From Monosporascus cannonballus (Eukaryota; Ascomycota; Sordariomycetes; Xylariales), in the NCBI GenBank assembly GCA_004154925.1, contig QJNS01000070.1, forward strand, positions 62,001 through 126,000: 64,000 bases of DNA, read 5' to 3'. This document shows positions 26,001-39,600 of the stretch, piece by piece (the first letter of the stretch is position 1; every line of letters starts with the position of its first letter). Position numbers and translations under genes: made by a program. The notes under the pieces are model-generated. The model searched no databases. It was not told the DNA's origin and saw only the letters and a list, made by a program, of their open reading frames with translations.

Positions 26001-27813
26001 TCACTGTAAATGAAAACGGCTTGTAACGTTCTCACGATCTCGAGCGTGATGTATAGAGAGATGGGAATCAAGTTCTGGAAACATATGAGAGCCGCCCAGA
26101 AAGTGATGAAGCCGGACATGTAAGGATTTCCACCGATGGAGCCGAAATTGAACCACGCGGTAGAACTGTCGGATTTTGACCATGCGTAGCCGTTCACAAA
26201 AGCCGAGACAAGACAGATGACGAAGAGGATGCCGAAGTTGCAGACGACGTTGAAGTTAAGCTCCCGGGCAATGCGTGCACGTTTGCTAGGCGTGATGCCC
26301 GCGTTCTGCATGATCTTGGTATCATGGCCAGTGAATACGACGACGCCTAAAACCCAGTCGGTATTTCTAAGGTTGCAGCCACGGAGCAGGAGATTGTCGA
26401 TGGATATTGGCTCTGACATCTCCCTCGGGCCAGAGCCCGGTATGGACTGCTCCCATCGAATAGCACCATTGTATTTGTAGAGGTTAGGCTGGGCAGCCTC
26501 GCTCTCGATGCGGAACTGGGCGCGTTCGCAGTCCTTGGCATGCTTCAAGGTCCGTCCGCAGCGAAGCGCCTGGCGGACTTTCAAATTGGTCTCTCCATCC
26601 AGATTCTTGGTTTCCACGTAGCAGGCGCCATCGGCATCCGAAGTAGACAATACAATGATATCGGCCGGGAGTTCGTCGTTATTGTAGAGGCGCACAAAGT
26701 CGCCAACCTGAATACTCTTCCATGTGTCTCTGTGGAACCTTGCATTGCCGGAAGCCTGAACGTCGTGGTTGATAAGATCGCCCTTGATACTGCCTAATAT
26801 TTCGGTTTCCTTAGGGTCAAACGAAAGTCGGGACTCCGGCCGGTCGGGTAGTTCGAGCAAGTCCGAGTGCTGCTGCTGGCGTGGAGCAGGCGAGGATACA
26901 GGTGTCATCTGTATGTCCTCGCGAATAGACATGAACGACTGCCTCATGGACTGTCGATTCGTAGCCTTCGTCTCGATGGATATTCGGGGATCAGCAGAAT
27001 TCTCCAGAGCACCTCTTCCCTGCCGGTTCTTCTTCCATAGACCCTGTATCATGCGCCACAGTTTGCCAAAGAATCTCGAGTTAGCCTTCTTGAATCTCCT
27101 CCAAGCCGACACGTTATCCTCGGCGACATTCACATTGTTCCAACCGACAAGGCGATGTACCGGGGCGTTGTTGAGCTCTTGGTCGAGAATCGTCCGCCGA
27201 TAATCTTCGATGGCGTCTTTGATAGCAGTGACGGTGATGATGAATATAAGTGGCACCGCATTGAGGCCAGGGTTAATGCCCCCGAATATGGGGAAGAACT
27301 AGATGAGGACACATTGGCTCTGCTTCTTTCGGTCAACAGGGTAGGAGGGGGGGTCCAACTTACTACTAGTATGACTAGGAATAGGAAGAAGATATTCGCG
27401 ATGTTGTGAAACTGGAACCATAAGTTCTTAGGAACGAACGACAAGGGCGTGTACTTGGCTGTGCGAATCTTGTTCCTGGCGTAAAAAGTTAAAGGGTTCC
27501 CTTCTTCGTCTTTGAGTTCGCTCGGCAAGGGCAAATTGAAGTATATCGTCCTCCCTTGTTCGTCTGAGCCCGAGGTGGTGCTCTTCGCGTCGGTCTGATC
27601 ATTCGCCGCGACGGATCCGCCTTGTCTGAGAGTGTCGCTACCACCAGATTGCCGTTTCTTCTCGGTCGCGCCAGGTTTCCCTTGTATCCGGTCCAATATT
27701 GACAGCCTCTTGACCCCGCTGCTCTTGATAGTGAGCTTTCGGGTGGCCCATCTCGATCTATTCATCCCTAGGCCGTTCGTCCCTGGATCGTTCCCTCCGT
27801 CTCCCTTAGCCAT
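23052..27813 (-). CDS. dnf1: P4-type ATPase, phospholipid flippase (Dnf1/Dnf2 type)
   Basis: Flips phospholipids from the outer to the inner leaflet of plasma and endosomal membranes using ATP, normally with a Cdc50/Lem3 partner. Three exons: 27364-27813, 24123-27298, 23052-24066, giving 1546 residues. P4 features: [15 protein letters not shown] at TM1, DGET (about 384-387) in the actuator domain, the PISL motif (about 563) in TM4 instead of a cation-binding PEGL, the phosphorylation motif DKTGTLT at 615-621, [11 protein letters not shown] in the nucleotide domain and [11 protein letters not shown] before TM5. The insertion [20 protein letters not shown] and the length favour Dnf1/Dnf2 over the shorter Drs2. 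The cytosolic tail is rich in Ser, Arg and His and ends HIHEHE. The ATG at 27811-27813 gives a normal N-terminus. Confidence 0.96.
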
Positions 27814-28700
27814 ACTGAGGGAAGTGCGGGCAAAGCCCGTTCAACCCGAGGTGTTCGCCAGAGTGGCCTTCGCTGGCCAAGATCCTCACTATCTCGTACG
27901 AGAAACGATTGGACCAACGTCAGAGTTCGAGTGGATGATCCGGTGTAATTGAGCGAAGCCCAGGTTACGACGGGTTGCTAGGCCGGTTATGAGAATGGGT
28001 AACGCTACTCCCCCAATCGCGATTCAGCAGCAGACGCGAATGCAGGGCCGAATGCCGACCGAGTGATTGTAGCAGCTGTCGTTTAGTTTCGGCAGCAGGC
28101 ACCTTTGACCGGGTGCGGGACGAGAGGCGCCAGGCGAGAGGCCGCTCTTCTCGATGGCAACGTTCGTTGTTGTTAGGGTATTGGTAGTGTTATTGACGGC
28201 TTGCGGGCGGGAGAAGGACAGAATAGGGAAACACAAAAGAAGTTTTGGTGGATCAATTGCTAATCCTGGATAATCGGAGGAGCCGGGGGATACGACGGGA
28301 ATGAGACTGAGTGTACAACGAGTACGGTATGAAAAGGAACTGCTACGGTGATGATAACTAGCGCTAACGGGCGGAGTTTATAGGGTCTTTAGGACGTCCC
28401 TGCCTCCAGACGCGTACTGTGCAACGTCCGACTTGTAAGTCACAACAAGGGGTAATAAAATCCCAGCCGGGCAAGAACGCGCCTGCATAAAGGAGCGGCA
28501 GTTATGCTATTCAGGGGCGACTGGAACCAACACGCAAATTTTGCGACGTTCTCATACTAACATGTCAATGTCATGTCGACGAATTTTCCAAGAACTATCC
28601 CAACTCTGAGTGCATACAACCTGAAACTTTACTATATATAAGCACCCGGGTACATATTATACCGCATAGGGCAGATTTAGGTTCATCGTTTATGTCGGTG
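27814..28700. promoter_or_regulatory. Flippase 5' region
   Basis: Upstream of the flippase ATG on the minus strand, ordinary composition, presumed promoter and 5' UTR. No ORF of interest. Confidence 0.35.
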
Positions 28701-29898
28701 GGCATTGGTAAGCAACCAGCGGAAAGTCCATCCGCTAGAGAGCCCGCACTGTGTTTCGCCAAGGTAATCGAACTTGACAGGTTAGTTCGCTAGAAAGATT
28801 AGTAATTACGTAGATATCTGAATCGTTTATCCAGTAAACCAAGTTTGGACAGATGCTACCTTGCTTCTCGAGTATAAACTATCCGTTGCGAAAACTTCCA
28901 ACAGGAGGAGAATTCTCCTCTTATTTCCCTTCGCCTTCTCCAATTTCCACGCACTGACGCGAACCTTGATAGTAGATCCGAGATTCTCCCTAAGACATCC
29001 TTACAAGGACACGCAAGGAGTGTCCGCTTCTAGTCCACCTGCTAAGCCTCATTTGTTTCGAGGCTGCAGTACCCTGTCATCTTCGCTGGGTAACGGCAGG
29101 AGCTTCTTCCCAAGTAATGTCGTGCAGTTCGCGAGAATAAATACAAGATGCCCCCATGCATAGGAGACTCTGGATGATGGACAATGGATGGCCCCCATGA
29201 CGGTGCATATCTGGCCTATCTATGTAGCTGAATTGCAACCTTATATGGCTGCTTCATACCCTATTCATTGTTCACCTACGTAATGGTGTCTTTTTATTTC
29301 CAACGTGAATCTGAGGAGGCCAGGGTCAGCCACAGGACGTCTCAAGGGCTGACAGGCATAAAATGGCCGGCTCGAAGCATTCCCGGTAGTGCGATTTTAC
29401 ACTCCTAACAAAGTTCAAGTTCTCCAAAGTCTAGATGCTCCGTGCTTTAATAGGGCGACGTTAGCGGGCTAGCAGTGATGATAGTCGAGGGGGCATTTCT
29501 CGAAAATAGAGACACGACACCGTCCCCCCTAATAATAATGAGCACTGAACCGATGGTGTGTGACGATAGAGTAGGTACACTACTGTGCGTACGCAGAGTC
29601 TGGGGCCCCATCTGATCTCATTATCGACTGTCTTATGTGTGTAATACACATCGCATACTCCACACTCCAAGCCGGCTCGCTTCGCCTAAATCAAAGAGGG
29701 CTTGAGATTCGGTAAGGGAAAATATTCCCAACCCGGATGCCCTGATCTGCAGCCAAATGCCCCACACACACCCATGATGTGATGGTAACCGGTAGCCAAG
29801 ATCCCCTTAAGTGTTGCAGCTACGTGCCCACTAGTCGCATGTCGACAGCTCGACAGCGCCGTGTTTAATATTGTACGGGGGAGATCACACAATTGCTG

Positions 29899-29930
29899 AC
29901 CTCTCTCGGGGTTCAGCTAAACCCGAGAGG
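29899..29930. repeat. Short GC-rich hairpin
   Basis: CTCTCTCGGGGTT and AAACCCGAGAGGG can pair around a CAGCT loop, giving about 12 pairs. It stands alone in gene-poor DNA. No transcript evidence can be read from sequence. Confidence 0.4.
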
Positions 29931-32900
29931 GCGGCCGTCATCGTCGAATCCCACTACGACCTATGTACAGACGGCCTATGAATGCGCTTCGTCCCACCTT
30001 GCATGATGACGCCTTTCGACTTTCTCACGCCTCCGACTTGGGTGGCGTTTACGGTAGCTGCTCCCAAGGGCTTATCAAGAGCGTCGATGAGTCACAGCAT
30101 GTTGGGAATGGGGTATCACAAAATCCCACGAACCCCCTTCGTGACGCATCGCCAGACTGCCACCGACTCCTCCTGATGCAGCCCCGGTAAATGAGAGTTA
30201 TTGTGTACAACCTTCTTATCGGATTTCGTCGTCCAATCCGTATAACCGATGCGCATTCCAGAGAATCTCTTAAGCGGAACCTTTACCGCAAAAAGCAAGT
30301 GCTCAGGGACCTAGGGCTTGAGTAGGTTAAGTAGCTTACGTTTTCTAGGCGGGTCCTCCATATCTATGTAGATGTAAGCTACAATAAACGGGGCGTGTTT
30401 TCGGTTAGTTTCTCCACTCGACCCAACACTTCCCTTATGAAGTCAGAATGTAGAAGCCCATTAGGATTGTATGGGAAAATACTATCAATTGTCATGACCA
30501 CTTTCCAAGGTTAGCAACGCCACGGCAACTTAAGTAAGCTCTATTGCAAGCAATTGCTTCCCATTTAGCGCGAATTCAGCGCCGTCTAAAACCATTCCAA
30601 AACTAAGCGATATATTAAGCTATAATATTCACGTAAGTAACTCTTCCCTGAAGATTTTCTGTTATAATTATCGCTATCACTGTGGACATGTATTGTTCGT
30701 GGCTAATTACGCAGGGGGTACCTTATACATACCGCGAGCCCCGAGGGCTGCAATACGATGTTCTTGGAGAGGAGATGCCGAGCCACTTGTCCATCCCGTT
30801 CCCGGTATTGAGCGGCAGGGCAACATGCACGAGGAAATCTAGGGGGCTCGGGCGATACGGAGTCCGAAGGGCTCCACCACACAGGTTCTTCGACATACAT
30901 ATGATCAAGCAGGTGCCGACGCCTAATACAGACGTCCAGAATCTCTAAAAATCGATTAACGTTAGGCGGACTTCGGTCGATGTATGCGGAAAGCTACATA
31001 CGAAGAATGGCTTGGTTCGTAACTTCATTACTCTATGTTAGTTAGCCCCGCCCCTAACCATATGAAGATCTTCAGATACAGATAAGGCAGTCCAAAAATG
31101 CGCAATCTGGAAAAGGGGCTGCTGAAGGGGGCTAATAACAGCAGGCCCGCGGCTATCCTGTTGTCCAGTTGTTTATACTCATAGACCAGGTTGAATTCGC
31201 TCCGATCTAAAGGATATCGTTGACCGCAATGACGAACAGAGGGCGGAGCGGGCCATTCTAGTAACCGCGGGCTACTTCCCCGAATCCTTATCAAGTCCGC
31301 ACCACGATGAAACATAATCTCAGGTCAGGTGTAACTCCAGGTTACCAGAGTGTGGTAGTATCGTAGTAAGTTCGCTGCACCGTCTCGCCGATCAGGGCAG
31401 AGATGCGTGACAGATAAAAGACCTACAAGACCTCCGAATTCGACCATAACCTACAATAACTTTAAGCGGTGAAGGCTGATAAGCTCTCGAAGCTTATCTT
31501 GCGCAACACGCAGCGGCAACACAGTAAACAGCAGAGTGGACATCTCTAATTTCAACCCGCGCTAGCTCCTACAGCATTGGCCTGAAGCTTTCGAGAAGCC
31601 GTGGCAGAGTGGACCTCTATCTGTTTATATAAGCGGAAATCTATGATGCAGCTGATAAATAAGTCTACTATATCTCATCAGTAATGCCGCTATTTTCTCC
31701 GTCCCTGGTCCAGCATGCATTAAGAATATTCTATATGTTTCTTTGAATCAGACGAGGCGCCACAGCCTCCATCAATCACGTACAAATCACCAGAAGCAAG
31801 TCTTAGTCGATCGAGGCGAAGCTAAACTAGGCTAACTGGTAACAGGCACATTCAGTGCTCAAAAGGAAGCAATAGTCGCTCAAAGTTCTCCATGCGCACT
31901 CGTTTTATTTTATCTTTTGGGGGCATTTGTCGCTCGGCTGCTTAGTTGGAAAAGTGCCGAAGGAATAACATAGTAAGTGGGTACTATCTAATACCCAAAA
32001 GACTTGTCGCCCCGTATATGTAGATATCCATAGATATAGTTGTATGGATCGTAAAATCCACATTTCCTTAAGTCGTTGATGAGGGGCTTGCTCGCTGGTC
32101 GGCAGTAGCCTGCTCGGGATGGCCAACTATTACGAAAATTGGTGTCTAACGAGAAATCCCATCCGCTCTGGTCGTGTCCAATCCATGATCCCAGCTCCCT
32201 GATACTATGCCTTCCTGATGCCATCCCGCAGGCCGTCGACACTCTTCTTGGGTTCCCCGCATGTCCCTCAGAGTTTCTCTCTCTTCCTGCCTGCGTTCAT
32301 TTCTGCCCTGATATGTCCGGGCTAACCCAACGTGAGGGCGATATCTTCAGGGGCATGACTCATAAATAGCTTGTTGATTGGGTCAGGTAGCGAGAGCAAC
32401 GGAGAACAGATGGATTGCTGCTAAACTGAGCAAACGAATCTGCATAGCTTGCCGTTGCTTGATGCAGTATCTATTGCGGGCCCTGGTTAAAGGGACAGGT
32501 CGGTCTGCTAGACATATCCAAGCGACCGTTCCAAGTTTACAAGAGCTTCCTGCCTCACCGATTCTGCCAACTCCCGAAACTTTGCCATGGGTGTCAACTT
32601 ATATCGAACATCTAACTGGTAATATGCAGTCGACTCCTAAAGAAGCGTCATCAGAGCCGTCGATTTCTTTTTTCACTCTAGAGCATCGCAAGCGTCTTCA
32701 GGAACGGAAAACTCCAATTCTGAAATCGAGTGTCGCACCGTGTCTGACAAGGCAAGGCGTCTTTTGCAAGTGATTTACAGTTGCCTCTTCTTTGATACTA
32801 ATTACTCCCAGAGAAGCTTGAAATCTAGAAAAGTGTTGACGGCAGCGAAGGGTCTATGTCCCGTTCACGGTTTTGGCGTACTAAGCGCCGGAAGAGCACC

Positions 32901-34795
32901 CCAAACGTCATAGCTTCTTATACTTGTTAAAAATGCATATAACATATAACGCTTGAACTCATAACGTTCGAGCGCCCGATCTTTTGCCATAATCCAAGAA
33001 TACTACGCTGACGACCTAGAGCAAGGGTACCGGACATCCTTCCAACGTGGCCTATTAGTTGTACTGAAGCAATAGCAGTGCTTCCGCCGATGTAACGAGG
33101 CCAGGACTTAGAAACCCAACGTTGATCGCACTAGCTGTGCAAGCCATGAACATATCCCATCCAAATGCTAGACTCGGTTGAGGCGATGCCTGCCCTGCAT
33201 TTACTATAGTTATCTATATCTTATTCACTTGAGTATAAAAGGTGGGTCAAGTGCTGATGGAAGAGGGGGGCCGTTCAACGGCGCATATCGGATGAACTAC
33301 TTTCGCAAAAATTAAGATGGCCGCACAAGCAAGTGTGATTTTTGCCCTGTCTAGCGGTTGAATATTCGGTCCGAGGTCAATGTCCTTGTTGAGAGCAGTA
33401 GAATCTCATTTCCATGGGAAAAGTCTGGGGACGCCTCTCTGTCGTCTCGATATCGTCCGCGCTGGTTGCGGTCAGGTACTACCGCTGCCGGCTTACGACT
33501 GCACCTATCACTAGCTAGTTGATCTCCTGGATCACCAGTACCAGAGACTGGTCTAAGCCGACCAAAGTGTCGAGTCTAGTAGCCGTATGCATTAGGGGCG
33601 TCTAATCGAGGTCATCTGGCGAGTAAGAGTTGTCAAGTACAACCGGAGATTATGATAAAACCCAGTGTGGGGTCTATATATAGGGGCGGTTTCTCCCATA
33701 AAAGAGAAAAAAAAGCAAGGTTACAGATAATTATCAATATATGGGCTACCTTGCCGCTCCCACCTCCAACAACTGACGGGGGTGAGTAGCCAGAGTTCTT
33801 CGGAGCGAATTTGCCAATGGAGCTGGAGAATAGTGCGGAGTTCTCGGTTAGTGGGAAAAAAAAAGGGGGGGGGACCAAAAAGAGCACTCAATTTAAGGAA
33901 CTAACTACTTATAGTCGAGTCCATAATAGAGGTGTTCTTTGAGACAGGGCTATGAGATCGTAGAAGAGGGTAGAAGGATGTGACGAATACCGTTGATGAA
34001 GGGAGTCTCCTTAGGGAGTAAAGTGGATAGAGACCAGTTCAATGGTACTACGTAACGAGACAACCCGAGTTTGCGGTTTTTATACGGAGAGCTTTACTGC
34101 CGGTAAGAGGGTTAGAATAGGGTAACTAGCAGGCCCACTCCTCTGCTTAAGTATCGTTACGAGTTCCCAGACCACAGACACAGGTCGCACAGTATGGAAT
34201 TTAACCAACGTCCAAGCTATCTTTGACATCCACTAGGCCAAATTCAAATAAATATTCTTCGTCTACATTGAAGTGGTGGGCCGAGATCATCGGAAAGGTC
34301 TCTAAGGCGGGACCGAGTTCATCGCAGATACAACAGTTGAAGCCCTTTGCAGCCTCGATATGGACGATTCCGAAGCCTTAAATCTGGTCCTTGTGGCGAT
34401 ACAGCTTATAGAGTTCGAACAATCCGGACCCACCGAGAGTAGCGCTATCTAGTATGATGCGGAAAATAACATGACGATCGCAGGACAGGTGCTCGACTCC
34501 CGATAGGAAGGCACCCTGCTAAAGTATCTCCAGGGGGCTGGGATGATTTAACTCAACCGGTGTTAATGTCAGATGCCCCTATCGGTCAGAGCCGCCGTCC
34601 CGCAAGACTACTCTGGAACCCGGCCAACTCGCCGTCGGTGGGCCCTCAACTGCACAGTCTGCGTTTGCACCTCGACCAAGATATTTATTGAGGTGTAGTT
34701 GACCATAGAGTTTGAGTTTGGAGCTGGCGAGTTCCGGTATAGTTGCCTAGGGACTATACAACTATATGCACAGAGTAGTGCGGGGCGTCCAGTTA

Positions 34796-34829
34796 CCCCT
34801 ATTCTAGCCCCTATTCTAACCCCTATTCA
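34796..34829. repeat. 12-bp minisatellite, three units
   Basis: CCCCTATTCTAG, CCCCTATTCTAA, then CCCCTATTCAAC in direct succession. Likely replication slippage. Confidence 0.7.
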
Positions 34830-36065
34830 ACATAGAGCCCACTCCGCTTAGGTAAAGCATCGTCCGCCACATTTCGTAGCTGAGAAATTAATGACAAGGT
34901 TGAGAGCGGTCTACTTCGCTTGAGCCCACGTCCACCGCCATGCAGTAGCTCAGGGTCGTCATATTGGACATCGCAAGCGCCTTTCAAGGTATTGCCAAAC
35001 TCCAGCCCGTTCATAGCTATTAAGGATAAGTTCGAATAGTCACGGCCGCGGCACATAACATTGGTTCGGGACATGTTAGCGTGAGTATGCAGCAAGCCAT
35101 CTCCGCCGAAGGCAAGCGCATCGCCAGATGAGCAGCAATATTACCATGACGAGTACGTCTACCGGCGTAATAATTCAGGGCTTTTACAGCTCATGCTGTA
35201 ACAAGAGCCAGACTGGAAATGTGTGGAAAAGGCCAAAGTATCAAACCAGGCATTTTTAGATATTCTAAAGTCTTTGAAAGCCGATACGAGCCCCCCGAAT
35301 TTATAGGCCATACTATTACACCCCTGCATCCTGATAAATGGTAATATGGTCATAGTGTATAAGTAGGTTCTCTAAGAACTAGATATCTCTAACGGTTACC
35401 TAAGGAATATAGTATGTACATTCTGCAATCACTGACTTATTAAAACGTCTGGTGCTTCAATACACCTTAATCCACCCCATATGTTCCACAGAGAAACTTT
35501 CCAGGGCGTCATTGCCTGCAAAGCAGCCACACCAGCCCGTGGCAGGTCTTCAAAGAGAAGAACTTCCCCGAATGGCCAATAAGTCTACTATTGCTCATTT
35601 GGGCGTTCTCGAACTTCGGGCAGCCTGGTTCGACGAATGAGTGTGCCAATGCCACAGCCTCGTAAATCGATTGCTGCGTTTGCTTATTTGGGGGTGCATT
35701 TCTCCGCATCCCTGAAACGGTCCGCTGCCAAACCAGCACTCCCGGGGTTGGGCAAGCCAGCTTCTAATTGTCTCTCGGAGCTGACTCAGCGTAATCTTCG
35801 GATTATCTGAATGTAAGGCCCAGGTAGATCTCGACGCGGATTAGATGCAAGATAATACTGATCACAACTGTTTTTTGTTAATTCCATGACGCTCTTGGCG
35901 CGAAAAATAGGGATAATTCATGGACTTACCATAGCACCAAACGGAACAGTACTCCTCGCACCGGCACGCTCCGGTGCTCTTGGAAGCCGCGCCACATTGA
36001 CCACAATCCGGTTGTCCAGTGTTCCATTTGGACTAAAGCGCTGCGAATACATGTCGGGAATTCTC

Positions 36066-36427
36066 CTAATCCATATTCCATATACAGGAATCTAGCTCGT
36101 CGCAGCTCCATACCTTGTAGTCGTCGCCCATGCGCGTAATAATCTTGGAAGCAATGTTAGTGAGGATACGACTGGTGACTATGGTCCCAATTGGAGCATG
36201 GTCCGCGGCATCCACGCTCGATGCTGGTCGATCTGCAGATAGCAGATGTTCCACCAAGCCAAACCCATCCCGATAGTCGTAGCTATCACGAGGAAGGCCT
36301 CCGAACTCTGCGCCGCGATTTGGTTTCCGCTGTGGTTGTGTCGGAGCACGATACAAGCCGCGACGTTGCTGATGAAAAACAGCACAAGGACGACATAGCC
36401 GTTGATGCGGTGGAATGTTACGACACG
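36066..36427 (-). pseudogene. Frameshifted fragment of a multi-pass membrane protein (DUF2306-like)
   Basis: On the minus strand, one frame from 36420 to 36180 reads VTFHRINGYVVLVLFFISN and then SEAFLVIATTIGMGLAWWNI, two likely membrane helices, and hits a stop just after LQLGP. Shifting by one base near 36183-36190 continues TIVTSRILTNIASKIITRMG and then VWSCDEL. The order HRxNGY, helix, helix, H-RAW, TSR-helix-SCDE resembles fungal DUF2306-type membrane proteins as I remember them. An in-frame stop at 36428-36430 and no upstream continuation mean the N-terminus is missing. The C-terminal part also breaks down. It sits at the edge of the large RIP block. Confidence 0.5.
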
Positions 36428-36639
36428 TCAATCTGGACGACTTGCCATTGCTGAGGTCACGTGCAGCCTCGCCGCTTTTGCTCAGGCCCTCTCAGGCGCT
36501 AATCACCCTGTGCTCACCCCTGCGCAGGCACTAACGCCGCTGTACCCCAGTACTATCTGAATAGCTTCAACTATAACCGAGGGGTCCTGAAATGGTCCCC
36601 CTAAATACAAGGTGGCCGCAAAAGACTCCCTGGTCAAGA

Positions 36640-39600
36640 TGGCAGCGTCCCACAACATAACCTCGACCCTGCACTATCGTCTTCTTATTTCTTCCTCTTT
36701 GCTCCTTTTAAAGTCTATAAAAATAACTTTTACCCGTACGCATCGGCTGCTGTTTTCTTATCCTTTCGTACGCATTCATCTTCGCCATTTATGCCCAATA
36801 TACCGACGCCACAATTTAATACTTTCCCAGTTTTTTAATTTTCATATTTTTAATATCCCTTTTTAATATATCAAAAAGCGACGAAAAATAGCTGGCCTCG
36901 TACAGATCGAAAGTAATTAAAGTAGCACTTTTCGACGGGCTCTCTATAAATCTGTCGAATATCGATCTTAACCCGGTTCGAAAAAACCTAAAGAAAAATA
37001 ACAAAAAGGCTTATGCTCGAAAAATAGCAATATGGAACGCGTACGTATATATTACGCCAGCCTAGGATAATGATTAAACCGCATTTAAGTACTTAGCCAA
37101 ATATTCTAAACGAAATTTACGCGATATACGAATAATGAAGCATTTCGCCGAGGTTATCGGCCGCAAAATTAAAGCTAGGGTTAAAGTTAAGGTTAACAGC
37201 AATAAAACGAAAAAAAAGTATTTACGTTTAATGTAAGAAATAAAATACGAAAATTTTATAATATATAAAAACGGAAAATGTATATCGATATTCTTAAAAA
37301 AGTTAAAACTTTAATAATACCGAGAAGTATTAATTAATTTTATTATAACGTTAAAGTTTTATTATACGGCCTTAATATTAACGGACGAAAATATATTAAA
37401 AGTAAACTAGCCGATAAAATCGGCTTATTTAAGGGAAAAAAATACTTACGTTTTTTATTATAAAAAGTTATATTAATCTGTAACTTTATTATTAAGTTAA
37501 CGACCTTTACGATTACAAGCATAAAGATAGTTAAGTAAATATAATTAATTTGTTAAATATTTATTATTTTACTTTTATAAAGTTTCGAGAAATACGTAAA
37601 ACGAAATATAAAGTAAAAGCCGATTAAATAAAACGAAAAACTTATATTTTAAGTTAATTTTTTAAAAAAAATCCTATTTACCTTATTAAATAAAAAATTA
37701 AAAAACTAAATAATAAGTTAAACTTTAAAAGGAAAATTAATAAAGGCTTAAATTATAAATAATAAGTTACGCGGCCTTTTTTTCTACGTATATAACGTTT
37801 ATCGACGTCTAAATCAAAGCATTTGCTGGCCGAAAAGTTCGAAGGTCTAAATAGTTTATTACTTTCGTTTTTCGTGTAGCTTATGTTTTACTAATTTGTT
37901 AATATCATTTTAGCTCGAGCATTCCGCGATTATCAGATTATGAAAAATATTTTTAATATTATTCCGAAAATTTTTTATTTTATTTTTTGAACTAAGCTGA
38001 TAATATGCTAAATAAATCCGTTTTTCCAGAATAATCCAAAAGTAAACCTAAAAATAAGGCTAAAAATAACGAAATATAAGGTAATTAAGTTTCGCAGTAA
38101 GCAAAACGGGCAGGATTTCTTAATAGCTTAATAATATATACTATATGTTACGAAATCCTTATTAAGATTAACGGTAAAGTATTTATTTTATCTGGTAAAT
38201 TAATGATATAATTAATAGTTTCGGATTAAATAACGGCGCTTCGATAAAGCAGGTAACGTAATTTACCGCGTAAAAAAACTTAAAAACTCTTATAAGTTAT
38301 TACCCGTATTTCTTAATTATTATTAACGGTACGGTATATTTTCTTAAAATGCAGTTTCGAAACAATTTTATATCAAATTTCCGAATTGTAATAATAAAAA
38401 GAAATTTAAACTTCCGGCAGTTATTTCCGTCTAAAATGCAAACGGAACTAAAAAGTTAAAACGATTATATCCTCTTAATTCGACAGATCGAGGACCTTTT
38501 ATTATAAATTAAGATAACTGCGAACTAGGCGGTCTTAATCCGGCTTAAGGACGAACGGTTTAAAACTTATAAAAGCCGAACGTAATTTAAACATAAGAAA
38601 CGAAAATAGTTCTAACAGAATTAAAAGTGAATATTTAAAGCCGAACGTAAGGTATATTACTTAAGCTATTGATAAAAAACTTATTTTAATCGTATTTATT
38701 ATATAATACTTAAATGCGACCGTTTCGCGCAAATTCTATTTTTAAAAGTTCTGTTATAAAATTCTAAAGGAATTTCCGTTATAAAAAATCTTACTGCTTT
38801 ACGTACGAGTAATTACCGGGTTACTTATTAAGACGTATTGCGGCCTATAAATAATATTTATCCGGTACCTAATTATAACGTAAATATAGAAAGATAAGAA
38901 AATATTTTTTTTAGCTAAATTTATTGTTATTAACGTTAACATAATTTTAATATTTTAGTATTATTTATTTATTTAGATAAAAATACGTATTTAATTATTA
39001 CGAAACTTTTTTAAAAGAACGTACGGTTATATTTAATTTTATTTCCTTTATAACTAGTAAATAAATAGCGAAATAAAATGAGAGCGTTATTACTAAACTT
39101 ATATCGATAGTAAAGATACCTTTTTCTGATATAATCTAGTTATTTTCTGATATACTATTACTTATGCCGGGTACTATCCCGTTTACCTTAGTAATAAAAG
39201 CCTGCCGGCATGTAAAAAATTATAACAGTTTACAGATTAGTTACCTCATCGTGATCAGGACCCTATTTTGGAGGTTATGACTGCGCCTGCGGCACAGCAG
39301 TCATAGCCACAGCTATAGCTTTTAACCAAGAAATATCTATTAGGGATCTAATGTATTAGCTAAACTCCTTTAAAAATAATACCCACAAAAACAATAAAAC
39401 CTCCAAAATAAGGCCTAATAACAAGTTATAATTTTTTCGTTTCGTTTGATACGCTTTTATATAAATTCGCAGAAATTATTATTATTAACTTTGGTAATAT
39501 ATATTAGTTATAAAGTTTCTAATATTTTAACTTATATAATTTAACATAAAATTAAAATCTTTATTTCTTAATATAATAATGGTTTTAATTAATACGAAAT

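Larger units (their letters stand above)
28701..36065. other. Gene-poor stretch of ordinary composition
   Basis: More than 7 kb without a supportable gene. The longest frames (for example 32378-32773 plus, 31028-31315 minus) are unrecognised and lack an ATG at their head or any splice continuation I could see. One protein-like but interrupted plus-strand frame lies at about 34290-34560 (includes TTVEALCSLDMDDSEALNLVL). Minor structure: a hairpin at 29899-29930, a 12-bp repeat in three copies at 34796-34829, and A9/G9 homopolymer runs near 33857-33873. Unlike the AT-rich blocks it is not RIP-like, so this is either eroded single-copy DNA or lineage-specific sequence. Confidence 0.4.

Noticed and set aside
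32378..32773. 131-codon plus-strand frame
   Set aside because: Begins at TTG, no recognisable family, no splice context; too weak to call.
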